46,808 nucleotides of DNA from Rachicladosporium sp. CCFEE 5018 (lineage: Eukaryota > Ascomycota > Dothideomycetes > Cladosporiales > Cladosporiaceae), in contig KZ111152.1 in the NCBI GenBank assembly GCA_002077045.2, positions 1,118,930 through 1,165,737 on the forward strand, written 5' to 3'. Both the position numbers and the translations under genes were made by a program. Below the pieces are notes generated by a model, which did no database searches, was not told the origin of the DNA, and was given only the letters and a program-made list of their open reading frames with translations. Shown piece by piece: positions 1 through 9,576 of this stretch. How positions within the stretch are numbered: position 1 is the stretch's first letter; the number at the start of each line of letters is the position of its first letter.

Positions 1-887
1 TCTTCTTCGGGTGCTACGAGTACAGCAAACGGTATATGGTGGATCGAGGAGTGAATCCATCGCTTGCGTACTTTACGGCTGGCTTCTTTGCAGATCTAGC
101 AGCGAGCCCAGTATATGTGCCTACAGAGGTGTTGAAGACGCGATTGCAGCTGCAAGGGCGACACAACAACCCTGCGTTTTCGTCTGGATACAATTATCGG
201 GGGACACTGCATGCACTCAGGACGATCTACAAGACTGAGGGTGCTGCGGAACTCTTCAGCGGGTACAAAGCGACTATATTCCGGGATCTGCCATTCTCCG
301 CCATTCAATTCGCGATCTACGAGCAGGAGCAGCGACTAGCGAAGACCTGGGCAGGAGCAGGCAATGACATCGGCCTACCACTGGAGATCTTGACCGGCGC
401 GAGTGCAGGAGGAATTGCAGGCGTCTTGACGTGCCCGATGGATGTCGTCAAGACCCGGATACAGACCGAGCTGGACCCGGCTGTAGTAGCAGCTGCCCGC
501 TTAAAGCAGAAGGGCTTTGCCAAAGCATCGCCCGCCGCGCGCGGAGCATCACATCTTGCGACCTCCCGACCATCAGGTGCTGTACCCGTCCCAAAGCAGC
601 CACACCTCCATGCTAAGCCCATCTCAACCTCCGGCGCAAGCACAGCCCTCAAACACCACGGCCAAGTCAGTCTTGATACCGAGAGCGTGACTCTCGCATT
701 GCGGAAGATTTATAAGACAGAAGGATTAGCAGGATGGTTTCGCGGCGTCGGACCACGAGGCGTCTGGACCAGTGTACAGAGCGGCACGATGCTGGTTATG
801 TACCAGACACTGCTGAAGTGGTTTGATGAGAATCCACTTGCAGGGCGAGATGACGATGGCCTAAGGGGCGTGAGTCCCAGCTCGTAG
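1..887 (+). CDS. Mitochondrial carrier, MME1-like (5' end off window)
   Basis: The frame is already open at base 3, so the gene starts left of the window; about 294 C-terminal residues are present, ending in TAG at 885-887. Two of the three mitochondrial-carrier signatures are visible: P-T-E-V-L-K followed by TRLQLQ, and P-M-D-V-V-K followed by TRIQ. The remaining repeat must lie upstream. The phrases VYVPTEVLKTRLQLQG and SGYNYRGT resemble the yeast YMR166C/Mme1 branch, an inner-membrane carrier linked to mitochondrial magnesium export; that assignment is from family resemblance. An Ala/Ser/His-rich insert of about 75 residues follows the PMDVVK repeat, in the matrix-loop region. Family membership is secure, the transported substrate is not. 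Confidence 0.85.
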   Translation, partial: FFGCYEYSKRYMVDRGVNPSLAYFTAGFFADLAASPVYVPTEVLKTRLQLQGRHNNPAFSSGYNYRGTLHALRTIYKTEGAAELFSGYKATIFRDLPFSAIQFAIYEQEQRLAKTWAGAGNDIGLPLEILTGASAGGIAGVLTCPMDVVKTRIQTELDPAVVAAARLKQKGFAKASPAARGASHLATSRPSGAVPVPKQPHLHAKPISTSGASTALKHHGQVSLDTESVTLALRKIYKTEGLAGWFRGVGPRGVWTSVQSGTMLVMYQTLLKWFDENPLAGRDDDGLRGVSPSS

Positions 888-1365
888 GAGGGAGACTGTA
901 TGAATATGTATATATTAGATGAGGTCTCGTAGGCTATACGGGATATAGACTTGCATTGTACCCTAGCATGAACACAATATTGCGCTCATGGATTGATTTC
1001 AAGACGACCAAATGTTGAACTGCCCTGCCTCGCTCCCAAAAAAGACCAGGTGAGCATGCTGCAACGGCGCAATGGGACCAGTGAACGCTGCCATCGATTG
1101 ACCGCTATTACCCGGTCGGGCTTATTGAATTCAAGTGAAGTATGCTTGGGCTTCTTCTATTCAAGTAAGGCCCATAGCCAAGTGCCTCCACTGAACTCCC
1201 TCAGACGAGGCGGACACCTGCAGGTCGCTCCTTCCGCACCTTCTCCACTGGACAGAACCAACCAGAAGCATCTGACCCCGTTTAGCAGTCCTGCAATGCG
1301 CAACCTGCTACCACTCACTCTCACACACAACATTCCCCTCTATTCAAAACACATCGGCTACCATC
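888..1365. other. Intergenic region between carrier and BTB gene
   Basis: The stretch contains the carrier 3' end region with AT-rich TATATATTAG-like sequence near 905-915 and then the BTB promoter/leader. A pyrimidine- and CA-rich leader (about 1310-1360) precedes the BTB ATG. No RNA gene or repeat was recognised. Confidence 0.5.
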
Positions 1366-2297
1366 ATGGCTGCCTCCATTCTGACTCCATCACAGAGTCT
1401 GTGCAAGCGCATTCAGGAGTGAGTCCTTCCTCATCAGTCGAATCTTTGAACGGAATAGCTGACAACAAAGGTGCAGCTCGTGGAACCAGCCCCTTCACTC
1501 TGACATAACGATCAGAGTCGGTAGCAAGAAGTTCTACTGTCACAAATTCGTGATCCGCCAGGCCTCGGATTACTTCGCCAAGTTGTGCGGTCCTGAGAGC
1601 AAGTTCGCGGTACGTGGCAGCCGGCGGACGTAAGAATATGCACAGCTGCTAACGTCTTCACAGGAGGAAGGCGCAGCGGAAATCGAGCTGAAGGACGATG
1701 ATCCGGAGGTCGTGGAAGTGCTTCTACGTAGGTTCTACGGCTTCGACGACGTCCCTGCGGATCAAAAGCACTGGCGTCACCTCTTGGACTTGCAAGTCGT
1801 CGCGGACAAGTACCTCCTACCGGACATCAGCGCGGAAGCTCGCGCCGAGTTCGAGAACGCGGCTGCGAAGGAGACGGATCTCGTGGAGGTGGTCAAAATC
1901 TTGAGTACCCTGGACTGCATGTTCTCCAACGATAAGCGCGCCGCGAAATTCCGCAAATCCATTCACGCGGCCAAGCGTCCTGCGGGAGTACCTCTCAGAG
2001 AGTATGGAGTTGCTGTGGCAGGATTTCGACTTTGCGATGGATTTGACAAACCGCTACGCCGGCCAGGTGAATGCTGCTCGTCAATTCCAGAGCAGCTTAC
2101 AGGAGAAGAGAGTGTTGACCTGTGGAGCACATACCGCCCTCCTAGAGACTGGCGGTCCCGCGGGGGCGCATTTGCCAGCTGCTGGACCAGGAGGCGTCGT
2201 GTCGGGCACCTGCATGCTAAAGTGCAGCTGCTACGGAAGCATTCGGGAGAACAAGGTTATCAAGTACTATCTCTCAAAGCAGGCTGCTCAGTCATGA
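1366..2297 (+). CDS. BTB/POZ-domain protein, frame apparently broken near 1960-2000
   Basis: Proposed exons are 1366-1418, 1477-1609 and 1664 onward. The introns are GTGAGT...GTGCAG and GTACGT...GCTAAC...CACAG. The spliced product reads SDITIRVGSKKFYCHKFVIR, a typical start of a fungal BTB/POZ fold (a protein-interaction domain, often a Cullin-3 adaptor). It continues through a helix-rich part to about base 1960. In that frame the sequence then becomes Arg/Cys-rich and not protein-like, ending at 2365. The frame starting around 1971 instead reads SVLREYLSESMELLWQDFDF and runs to a TGA at 2295-2297, which fits the usual C-terminal half of such proteins. No GT-AG intron joins the two frames, so an indel (mutation or assembly error) is likely. 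It lies outside the duplicated block. Confidence 0.6.
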
Positions 2298-2518
2298 GGG
2301 CGTGGATATCGAGGCTTTTCGGGGGCTGCACTGGCGCGGGAGGTGATGAAAGCTGTGTTTCATAAGTGCCTCTCAAGGCAGAAATCGTCCTAGTTCTTTG
2401 AAGTAGCTCGTCGGAGGCTTGAGGGAGCGGCCGTGTACGCGAGAACGCAGGCTTGAGACGTCACCTCGCGCAGTAGGCTGCCAATATACTCAGCTCAACA
2501 GCGAGCTACCGCTGCCTT

Positions 2519-4690
2519 TCAGACCAATATCCCCTCAAACGCCTCCCTCAATACCTCCTTTCTCGTGCGATGCATCTCCAAATCCCCCCCATACCTCTCC
2601 ATAATCCCCAACATCCTCCCCACATCCTCCTTAGCCTTCTCGCAAATCCCCTCCAAGGCCTTTCCATTCGCCCCCTCAGCCTCACTACTCCCAACCTCCT
2701 TACTCAGCAAATGCGCAATCAGCAAGCTCTCCTCGAAAGCCCGGTGCTGGAAGACCCACCATACCGCTGCTTCGGTTTCGAACAAAGCCCAGAGTTTGAA
2801 GAACGCCCAGATTGCTTCGTGGGCTGCTTCGAGCGCGGCGCGGATGTTGGCTACGACGCCCGCCGAGGCATTTTCGGAGGCTTGGAGGAGCATGAGGCAG
2901 TGGTGGTAATTGCTCGTGAGAAAGAGATTTTGTCGCGCGGCGCGAGGGTTGTTGATAGCTTGTTGCTGCAGCCATAAGTGATCTAAATTCGTCAGATGCG
3001 AGGGGAAGGATTTGTAGAGGCGTTTGAAGGCTGCAATCAGTGATTCTTTATGCCGAACACTGTGCGTTAGGGGTAGTGAAAGTGAGCAAGGGGAAGAGAG
3101 GTTCTCTTGCACGAGGTTACCGAGGTGCCACATACTCCGTATGTAAGCGCAGTCTGATTTCGCGGTCGCGAGATCAACCATGTGATGCGACATTGGTGGC
3201 GGTAGAGGAATGTAGTCTTCCGGCGGCGCGATGACGGAGATGCTCATAAGATTCTCCACGCGCGAGTGAGCGCCCGAGTCGAAGTCTATGCCGTCGTTGC
3301 TAAGCTCGTTGTCGTCTGCTAGGGACTCGACGGGGACGTCGCTGTGAGTTGCTGTCGGAGGGAGCTTCAAGAGCACCGTTAGGAAAGTGTCGTGAAAGAA
3401 GACTGCTTGCCAGAGTTTGCGGCGTTGCTGTTTCTCAATCACGGAAGCTTCGGGGACGACGATGTCAGGGTCGCGATGGAGGCGCATGGCGTAGGACTGG
3501 CGGAGGTGGATCCCCGCCCACGCGTAGGCATCCGAGGCGTGATTATCGTTCATTAGGAAGTAGGCCATCAGAAGCATAGCCTGTATGGCTCGCATGCTCG
3601 TCCGATTCAGATACGAATACAATCTCAACGCCTGATTCGCAGCTGAGCAGTAGAACTCCGCCGTCTGACTTCGCTCCTCGTATCCAGGATACTGCAAGAA
3701 CTGCGTCCCGAGCGCAAATATGGCATAATGCAACGCCATCATCGCTGCGTCAATTTTGTGCTTTTCCTCAGTAGGACTCGCCCAGAAGCGCTCATAATCT
3801 GCGTAGAAACTCCGTCGATGAATGAACGGGTACACTGGGTCTACGGCTTCGAAGTACTTTGCAATGAGAATATCGGCTTGTTCCTTCGAGGGCATGACGC
3901 TGATCACTTCCGGCAGCCCGCCTTGACAAGTCCAGTAATTCGAAAACGGATGCTGCGTTCCCATGCCGAAGACATTACTGGGTGTTGCGCTGGAGTAGGG
4001 TACATTACTTAGCAGGTACGGGCTCGCGGCCGAAGACATCTGACCCTTTGGCGTCGTGTGCGCTCGACTGTCGATCGAAGCCCAGCCGTTGTCTGTAGTC
4101 CCCGCGGACGTAAGACTAGACGCCGTACTCATCTTGCGGATCTTGGCCGGCGGCTTGGTGACATATCGAGCGCGACTCGAGCCATCGGAGTTCTTGCCTG
4201 CGGTGGCGATCAAGTTGGCAACAGCAGTGTAATCGCAGTTGCTTTGTCGCTTAACGCAAGCCAGACAGGGCCTTGAGCGATCGCATTTCGTCTTCCTCTC
4301 AACACATTCAAGACAAGAAAGCGTCGGCTTATTGCGGCGCTGCTTCGTCTTCCGCGTCGTCGTCGGGCTACCAGAGGAATTCGAAGTCACAGCCGACAGC
4401 AGCGGCATATCAGTATCGCCATCCGTCGGCGGGGAGACGCCATTGAGTCCATCACTCTGCCCGTTCAGGGTGCTCGGCGTCCCATTATTGAAGACCGCAG
4501 TATCGAGTCCAATCCCCGACCCACGGAAGTCTGTCCGTCGCTCAACGCTCTCGTGCGGGCGATAAGGCGGACAACTGTCAGCTGCGCCGAACGCAGGGGT
4601 CGAATTGAAGCCATTGGCGCCCTGCGCGCCAGTGGTACCATTCAACGCAATGCCGGCAGCCGCGCTGGCATATATGCCATGCGACTGCAT
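2519..4690 (-). CDS. Zn2Cys6 transcription factor, copy A
   Basis: An uninterrupted 723-residue frame starts at the ATG at 4690-4688. Residues 126-152 form a Zn2Cys6 cluster (C126, C129, C136, C142, C145, C152; spacing CX2CX6CX5CX2CX6C) preceded by basic KTKQRRNK, so it is a nuclear DNA-binding regulator. From about residue 285 it has the fungal-specific middle homology domain, recognisable from DPVYPFIHRRSF and the later LRLYSYLNRTS and YAWAGIHLRQSYAMRLHRDP. The N-terminus is low-complexity Ala/Gly/Asn. Targets cannot be inferred. Copy B differs at very few residues although synonymous changes are frequent, suggesting both copies have been under purifying selection. Only the first 584 bases of this span (the gene's 3' part) are hidden in the gap in copy B. 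Confidence 0.9.
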   Translation of the reverse strand: MQSHGIYASAAAGIALNGTTGAQGANGFNSTPAFGAADSCPPYRPHESVERRTDFRGSGIGLDTAVFNNGTPSTLNGQSDGLNGVSPPTDGDTDMPLLSAVTSNSSGSPTTTRKTKQRRNKPTLSCLECVERKTKCDRSRPCLACVKRQSNCDYTAVANLIATAGKNSDGSSRARYVTKPPAKIRKMSTASSLTSAGTTDNGWASIDSRAHTTPKGQMSSAASPYLLSNVPYSSATPSNVFGMGTQHPFSNYWTCQGGLPEVISVMPSKEQADILIAKYFEAVDPVYPFIHRRSFYADYERFWASPTEEKHKIDAAMMALHYAIFALGTQFLQYPGYEERSQTAEFYCSAANQALRLYSYLNRTSMRAIQAMLLMAYFLMNDNHASDAYAWAGIHLRQSYAMRLHRDPDIVVPEASVIEKQQRRKLWQAVFFHDTFLTVLLKLPPTATHSDVPVESLADDNELSNDGIDFDSGAHSRVENLMSISVIAPPEDYIPLPPPMSHHMVDLATAKSDCAYIRSMWHLGNLVQENLSSPCSLSLPLTHSVRHKESLIAAFKRLYKSFPSHLTNLDHLWLQQQAINNPRAARQNLFLTSNYHHCLMLLQASENASAGVVANIRAALEAAHEAIWAFFKLWALFETEAAVWWVFQHRAFEESLLIAHLLSKEVGSSEAEGANGKALEGICEKAKEDVGRMLGIMERYGGDLEMHRTRKEVLREAFEGILV

Positions 4691-5167
4691 ATCAAGACCC
4701 CAGTGCCAGCGGATGAATGCCGGGCGTGTGGTGGTGCCAGTGGGTCCTCCGGGAATGGAGTCAGACGTCGTTAAAGCCCTTAGCGGCAGATGGCTTGTGT
4801 CAGGAGCGGGTGCGCCGACGTTACACGGCTGAATCTCGATATAGGCAGGTGTCTTGCATGGGGATAGAGATGATTTGGAGTGGTGGGAATAAGAGGGATG
4901 GGAGATGGTGCGATTGCAGGATGTGCTGTGGGAATGCAGGTGGTAGCAGAGTTCAGGTTCCCCCTCTCCCAGAGTGCATTCCCCGCTTCTGCGTTTGTGA
5001 CATAGCTATGTGAGGTATGCTGGATGTGAACTTGGGCTACAGATAACAGCGGACGAAATCTTGGTAGGGCCAGCTTATCTGTGGCAGTCAAGTTTGGTCT
5101 CCTCCTGCACACTCGTCACAGTTGCCTTGACGTGCCACCGCGGGAGGTCGAGTTCACCTCGTGGCGC
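4691..5167. other. Intergenic, upstream of transcription factor A
   Basis: This holds the promoter of the Zn2Cys6 gene and the terminator region of the tRNA synthetase, both on the minus strand. The matching stretch in block B (19811-20282) is similar but has several substitutions and a diverged end next to the synthetase stop. No separate gene was recognised. Confidence 0.5.
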
Positions 5168-7279
5168 TCACTTCTTCCCGGCATCTTCTTTCAAACTCAC
5201 AATCCGATTCAACACCACTTTGCTCTCAGTGCTATCCCGATCCATACAGAAGTACGCCGTCCGCAGTCCTTGGAAACGAACGCTACTCACATCAGCTGTC
5301 CCCTGAGCCTCGCCCTCTTCCTTCGGCCAAGGTGCTATGTCCTTGATCTCTCGGAAGCCGGCTTCCAGCATCGCGTTCGGGAAGATAACCTCACTCTCCG
5401 GATTGACATCGTCGTAGTACCCACCATGCTTCCAGTCTAGTTCGTTGGGCTTGGTGGATTTGAACAGCGGGTTGAAGATTCGTGCTTCTGCACGGATGGG
5501 GCTATTGTGTGCAGCACTCTCGCCGACCCAGTGGATTCGAGCTTTGCCGCCAGTAAGGTGAGAGCCGTACTCTGCTTTGATCTCTCTGACAACGCCTGTG
5601 CTGTCGTCTTTCGTGAAGCTGAGGCAGCGAACGGGGTGTTCAGCATACAGCAGGCCGACGCTCTTGCCTGGCGCCAGACGGAAGAAGTCTGGGTCGTCGA
5701 CCTCTCGGAAGTCGTCGCGATCAATGTAGATTGTCTTGGTGAGTGGGATCTTGTGCGTGCCTTTCGCTGCGTCCTTAGGGTCGAAGGGTACTTCACGCTC
5801 CTCAAGATAGTCATCTGGTAGATTCTCGAAGACGACTTTAATTGGATCCAGTACAAGCATCAGTCGAGGCACTGTCCGTTCAAGGTATGTGCGCACGGAG
5901 GAGTCAAGGTTGTGAGTCATGGTATTGCTGTTGGCCTTGGTCACGCCTTGATCGAGAACGAATTTCTTGAGTGCACCAGGTGGTACGCCTCGTCTTCGGA
6001 TTGCGACTAGTGTGAAGAGTCGAGGGTCATCCCAATCTCGAACGACCGGTGGGATCTTCCGCTCTTTGGTGCTGCCATTGTGTTTGACTTCGCTTGCTGG
6101 CACTGTTGTTGGGGAATCACCGTCCTCTTCGAGCGTGACTGCATCTAATTCATCTGCAACATCCTCTACTGGCTCTAACGTGCCTCCCACAGTCGCACCA
6201 CGAACGAGCATCGCTATCCTTCGCTTCGACAGGATCGTGCCCTCGACATTCAATCGGCCATACTCTCGTTGCATCGGACCTTTCTCCTCCGAACTTGGCG
6301 TCTTGAAGTCAAGTGCCTCTAGTAGCCAATTGTAAGCAGGTCGCAGCGTCTCGAACTCAGTCGTACATAATGAATGTGAGATACCCTCGAAGGTATCGCT
6401 CAAGCAATGCGTATACTCGTATGTCGGATATATCCGCCACTTCAGCCCGGTCCTGTGATGGTAGTTCTCGCTCTTGATTCGGTAAGCAGCGCAATCCCAC
6501 AAGGCCGGATTCTCTGCCAGGCTCTTCAGCCGTGTTTTCTCCTTTTTGATATCCGCAGAGTCGTCCTCGGACGCTGCGTACTCCTCCGGCTTGACCGCAA
6601 GAAATTGCTTCATCCTGAGCAACGCCTCACCAGCCTTGAACTCGCCATCTCGCATCGCCCGCAGTGCCTCGATGTTGTCGTCTGCACTTCGACTCCAATG
6701 CGAGCACACACTTCGTGGACCATGCTCCTTGCCACCCCTTCCCCGGTTGATCTCCTCGCCCGTACAATGACACACATAAGCCTTTCCCCGCCGCGTCAGC
6801 TCCTCAGCCAGATCATACAGCCGGTCGAAGTCATCGCTGGAATGCGTGATTTTATGCGGCTCGAAGCCAAGCCACGCGACCATCTCCTTGATGCTCGTGA
6901 AGTACCGCTCCTCCTCCTTTGCCGGGTTTGTGTCATCGAATCGCAGATTGCAGACACCGCCGTAACTTTTCGCAAAGCCAAAGTTGACTGTGATTGCTTT
7001 GGCGTGGCCGATGTGGAGATAGCCATTGGGTTCGGGAGGGAAGCGGGTGTGGACTTCCTTGACGGGCTTCTCGTTATATACGCCTTTAAGCCAACCTTGC
7101 TTGAACGGGTCTACTGGCTCATTGCTGACTGGTTTCGCTGCAGGAGCTGCTGCTTTCGAGGCTTCCTTCTTTGCCTTCGCTGCTGCTTTCTTAGCATCCT
7201 TGTCTGCTTGCCGTTTGGAGATCTTGGGTTCGCCGCCCTCGGCGGGCACATCGGCTGCCTTTGCTTCCGCGTCGGCCAT
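5168..7279 (-). CDS. GLN4: Glutaminyl-tRNA synthetase, copy A
   Basis: This 703-residue class I synthetase charges tRNA-Gln in the cytosol. Signatures are RFPPEPNGYLHIGHAKAI (residues 79-96, HIGH at 89-92), the NLRFDDTNP motif at 111-119, and the KMSKS counterpart ILSKRRI at 349-355. The PPEPNGYLHIGH and LCTTEF phrases separate GlnRS from GluRS. The N-terminus is a Lys/Ala-rich stretch of about 55 residues. Compared with yeast GlnRS (about 800 residues) it lacks the N-terminal appended domain. Residues about 361-413 are an acidic, Thr/Val-rich insertion between LSKRRI and RDWDDPRLFTL, where bacterial and yeast enzymes have only a few residues; a second insertion lies at about 229-259. The start ATG faces the macro-domain gene across 235 bases. 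Confidence 0.93.
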   Translation of the reverse strand: MADAEAKAADVPAEGGEPKISKRQADKDAKKAAAKAKKEASKAAAPAAKPVSNEPVDPFKQGWLKGVYNEKPVKEVHTRFPPEPNGYLHIGHAKAITVNFGFAKSYGGVCNLRFDDTNPAKEEERYFTSIKEMVAWLGFEPHKITHSSDDFDRLYDLAEELTRRGKAYVCHCTGEEINRGRGGKEHGPRSVCSHWSRSADDNIEALRAMRDGEFKAGEALLRMKQFLAVKPEEYAASEDDSADIKKEKTRLKSLAENPALWDCAAYRIKSENYHHRTGLKWRIYPTYEYTHCLSDTFEGISHSLCTTEFETLRPAYNWLLEALDFKTPSSEEKGPMQREYGRLNVEGTILSKRRIAMLVRGATVGGTLEPVEDVADELDAVTLEEDGDSPTTVPASEVKHNGSTKERKIPPVVRDWDDPRLFTLVAIRRRGVPPGALKKFVLDQGVTKANSNTMTHNLDSSVRTYLERTVPRLMLVLDPIKVVFENLPDDYLEEREVPFDPKDAAKGTHKIPLTKTIYIDRDDFREVDDPDFFRLAPGKSVGLLYAEHPVRCLSFTKDDSTGVVREIKAEYGSHLTGGKARIHWVGESAAHNSPIRAEARIFNPLFKSTKPNELDWKHGGYYDDVNPESEVIFPNAMLEAGFREIKDIAPWPKEEGEAQGTADVSSVRFQGLRTAYFCMDRDSTESKVVLNRIVSLKEDAGKK

Positions 7280-7514
7280 GGTGGTCGTCTCGCCAAGGTC
7301 TGTCCAAGTCGCGTAAGTTAGAGTACCTGGTGAACCTCACGTGCTGTCACAAGTCAGAGGAATGTTTTGAGTTGATCCCGTGAGTCAAGCAACAGACCCC
7401 TGCATTCCATCCCCACTACCCCCACCAAACGCGTGTAACATCACTTTGTCGCGTGTCTACCTAAATACCGACTGCACTTAATTCACACCATACACTTACT
7501 ACCTCATACTTAAC
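7280..7514. promoter_or_regulatory. Divergent promoter: GlnRS A (-) and macro protein A (+)
   Basis: The 235 bases between the two start codons must contain both promoters. The same arrangement and spacing are kept in block B (22395-22629). No canonical TATA box is obvious. Shared regulation is inferred from spacing only. Confidence 0.5.
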
Positions 7515-8353
7515 ATGGCTATTATCACTCTAGACGACATACCAACCATCGCCGACCTGTATCAGTCAGGCGACCTCACACAAGTTTCCCAAGATGACCA
7601 ACCAAACGCAACACAAACGCACAACTCCAAGATCTCCCTCATCCGCACCGACATCACCAAGCTCGCCGTAGACGCCATAGTCAACGCCGCGAACGAGTCA
7701 CTCCTCGGCGGCGGAGGCGTAGATGGCGCAATTCACCGTGCAGCCGGCCCAGAGCTGGTAGACGAATGCGAAGAACTCGACGGTTGCGACACGGGCGATG
7801 CCAAGATCACTGGTGCCTACGAGCTACCGTGTAAGAAAGTAATACACGCAGTCGGTCCGGTGTATCACACGAGGAAGCGACAGGGAACGCACACGAAGCT
7901 ACTGCAGAGCTGCTACACGAGAAGCCTGGATTTGGTGGTGGAGAATGGGTGTAGAAGTATCGCGTTCAGTGCGCTGAGTACGGGAGTGTATGGCTATCCT
8001 AGTGATGAAGCTGCGGAGGGCGCGCTTGGGGCAGTGAAGGGGTGGTTGGATGAGGATGAGGAGAGGACCGGGAAGGTGGATAGGATTGTGTTCTGCAGCT
8101 TTCTGGAGAAGAACGAGAAGGCTTATGAGAAGTTGGTACCGTGAGTCGAAGGCACGCGAACCTTCTGGCACGCATGCGAGCTGACATTCAATCTAGTCGG
8201 TTCTTCCTACCATCGACTGAGCCTAGAGGCGAAGAGGGTGTCACTAGCGACAAGCAGGGCGAGGAGGTTGAGCATACGCCAGACATGCCCGACGTGCCGA
8301 CGCAAGATCCGACCCAGCATGGTCTTCCTGATGCAAAGAAGCGCAAGTTGTGA
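7515..8353 (+). CDS. MacroD-type macro-domain protein, copy A
   Basis: Exons are 7515-8140 and 8197-8353, giving 260 residues. The intron is 56 bases (GTGAGT, branch-like CTGAC, CTAG). The macro fold starts at about residue 38. The ADP-ribose loop reads NAANESLLGGGGVDGAIH at 57-74, and the second phosphate loop STGVYGYP is at 155-162. These are hallmarks of MacroD-like enzymes that remove ADP-ribose from acidic residues or hydrolyse O-acetyl-ADP-ribose. Exon 2 adds an acidic, Pro-rich tail ending in DAKKRKL, a plausible nuclear localisation signal. Without splicing the protein would stop right after YEKLVP. Fold assignment is firm; the exact substrate is inferred. Confidence 0.88.
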
Positions 8354-8579
8354 GACCATGTCTTCATTCGAGCCGCATGGAGCAGAGAGAAGCTGCTCAA
8401 ATTAGCCGGGCGTTTCTAGGGTAAGCTCGGGCATCGATCGATGATAACATGGCTTGCGGGCGTCAGTTGGCGATGTGGTATGAATCAATGAGTGAGTGTT
8501 GGGATGCATAAAGGCGAGCGAGACACATGCTGATCTTTTCCTCCTACACCTTCGCTCTACACCCCACAGCCTTGCTGCG

Positions 8580-9355
8580 ATGGACCCTCCTGCAGCTGTG
8601 ATTACGCCCGATCCGCGCATCATGTGTCAAGAGATCATCGGGCCAGGACCATTTGGTAACACGGGCACAAAGTGCGTGACGTGCGACGAGCCTGAAACAC
8701 AGGCCTGCACAGAGTGCAAAGCCATACGCTACTGCAGCGCCAAATGCCAGGAGCAAGACTGGTCAGTGATATCTCCCCATTGCGCATCATTCTCAATGTC
8801 CATGTCTAACACAGCGTGCGAAGGCCGGAGCACAAGCCCCTCTGCAGTCAGAGACGCAATCTCCGTCCCGGGCCCACAGATCACCATTTCCAAGCTCTCT
8901 ACTTTCCGGTCTCCCAAGCCAAACCTCGCCTCCTCTGGATCCGTGGCCAGCCACCAGAGAGTATAGTGGCCAACCTCGACAGCGCAAGCGTAGCAGCTCT
9001 CGTATCCAAGAACTGGCAAGCAGACCGTCTCTGCCAGCTCGGTAACCCGCCATCATCAGTCGAGGCACAGGCTCACCTCGTCGTGCACTTTATTTCCGAT
9101 CCCGCAACAACAGGTCCAGCGAATGCGAGTCTGCGTGCTTGGCTAGGCGAAGATTACGATCCGCGGCATATTGCGCCCGGGCCACTGTTGGTTGCTGGAC
9201 ACAAGGGTGGTGAGGACGGCGAGGCGGACCGGCTGAGAGACTTTGAGTGGAAGGATTTGAAGGCTTCGAAGGCTATACTGAGACGGCCTGATGAGGATAA
9301 GCTTGCGCAGTTCTCGGATGGGGGACGAGATTTGGAGGTGTGGTTCAGGATGTAG
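8580..9355 (+). CDS. MYND zinc-finger protein, array gene 1, copy A (intact)
   Basis: Exons are 8580-8761 and 8824-9355 (237 residues); the GTCAGT donor splits a Trp codon as TG|G. The alternative acceptor nine bases upstream would give Cys instead of the conserved Trp. The finger reads CVTC...CTEC...YCSAKCQ...DWPEHKPLC, with the seven Cys and one His of a MYND domain, usually a protein-protein contact module. After the finger comes a domain of about 175 residues shared by all three array genes (LYFP...P.LLW, then APGPLLVAGH and a DFE(W/M)KDL helix). I do not recognise that domain. An in-frame upstream ATG-less stretch exists, so the start is reasonably clear. Confidence 0.8.
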
Positions 9356-9576
9356 GAGATTCTCTGATGATTGTGAAGTGAAGTGTCATCTAGTAAGTGA
9401 AGTAGTGCGCAAGGAGATTTCACGTAACACGAAGTGAAGCAGTCTCAGGACGGTAGTCACTTCACCTTCACTTCTGTCGACGCGCATTACCTACCCCGTC
9501 CTCATAAGCAGCAATCTGACACACTACCACATGCACTGGAACCACCGCTCTACAAGTCCCAATACCATTCCTCAAC

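Noticed and set aside
6407..7321. Plus-strand open frame of 304 codons opposite GlnRS A (and a similar one at 21522-22448)
   Set aside because: It is the antisense shadow of a strongly conserved synthetase gene; its translation is Arg/Leu/Cys-rich without a domain, and its length is explained by the codon bias of the real gene.
8580..9355. MYND genes as SMYD-type methyltransferases
   Set aside because: No SET-domain motifs are present; the region after the finger is a different, unrecognised domain.
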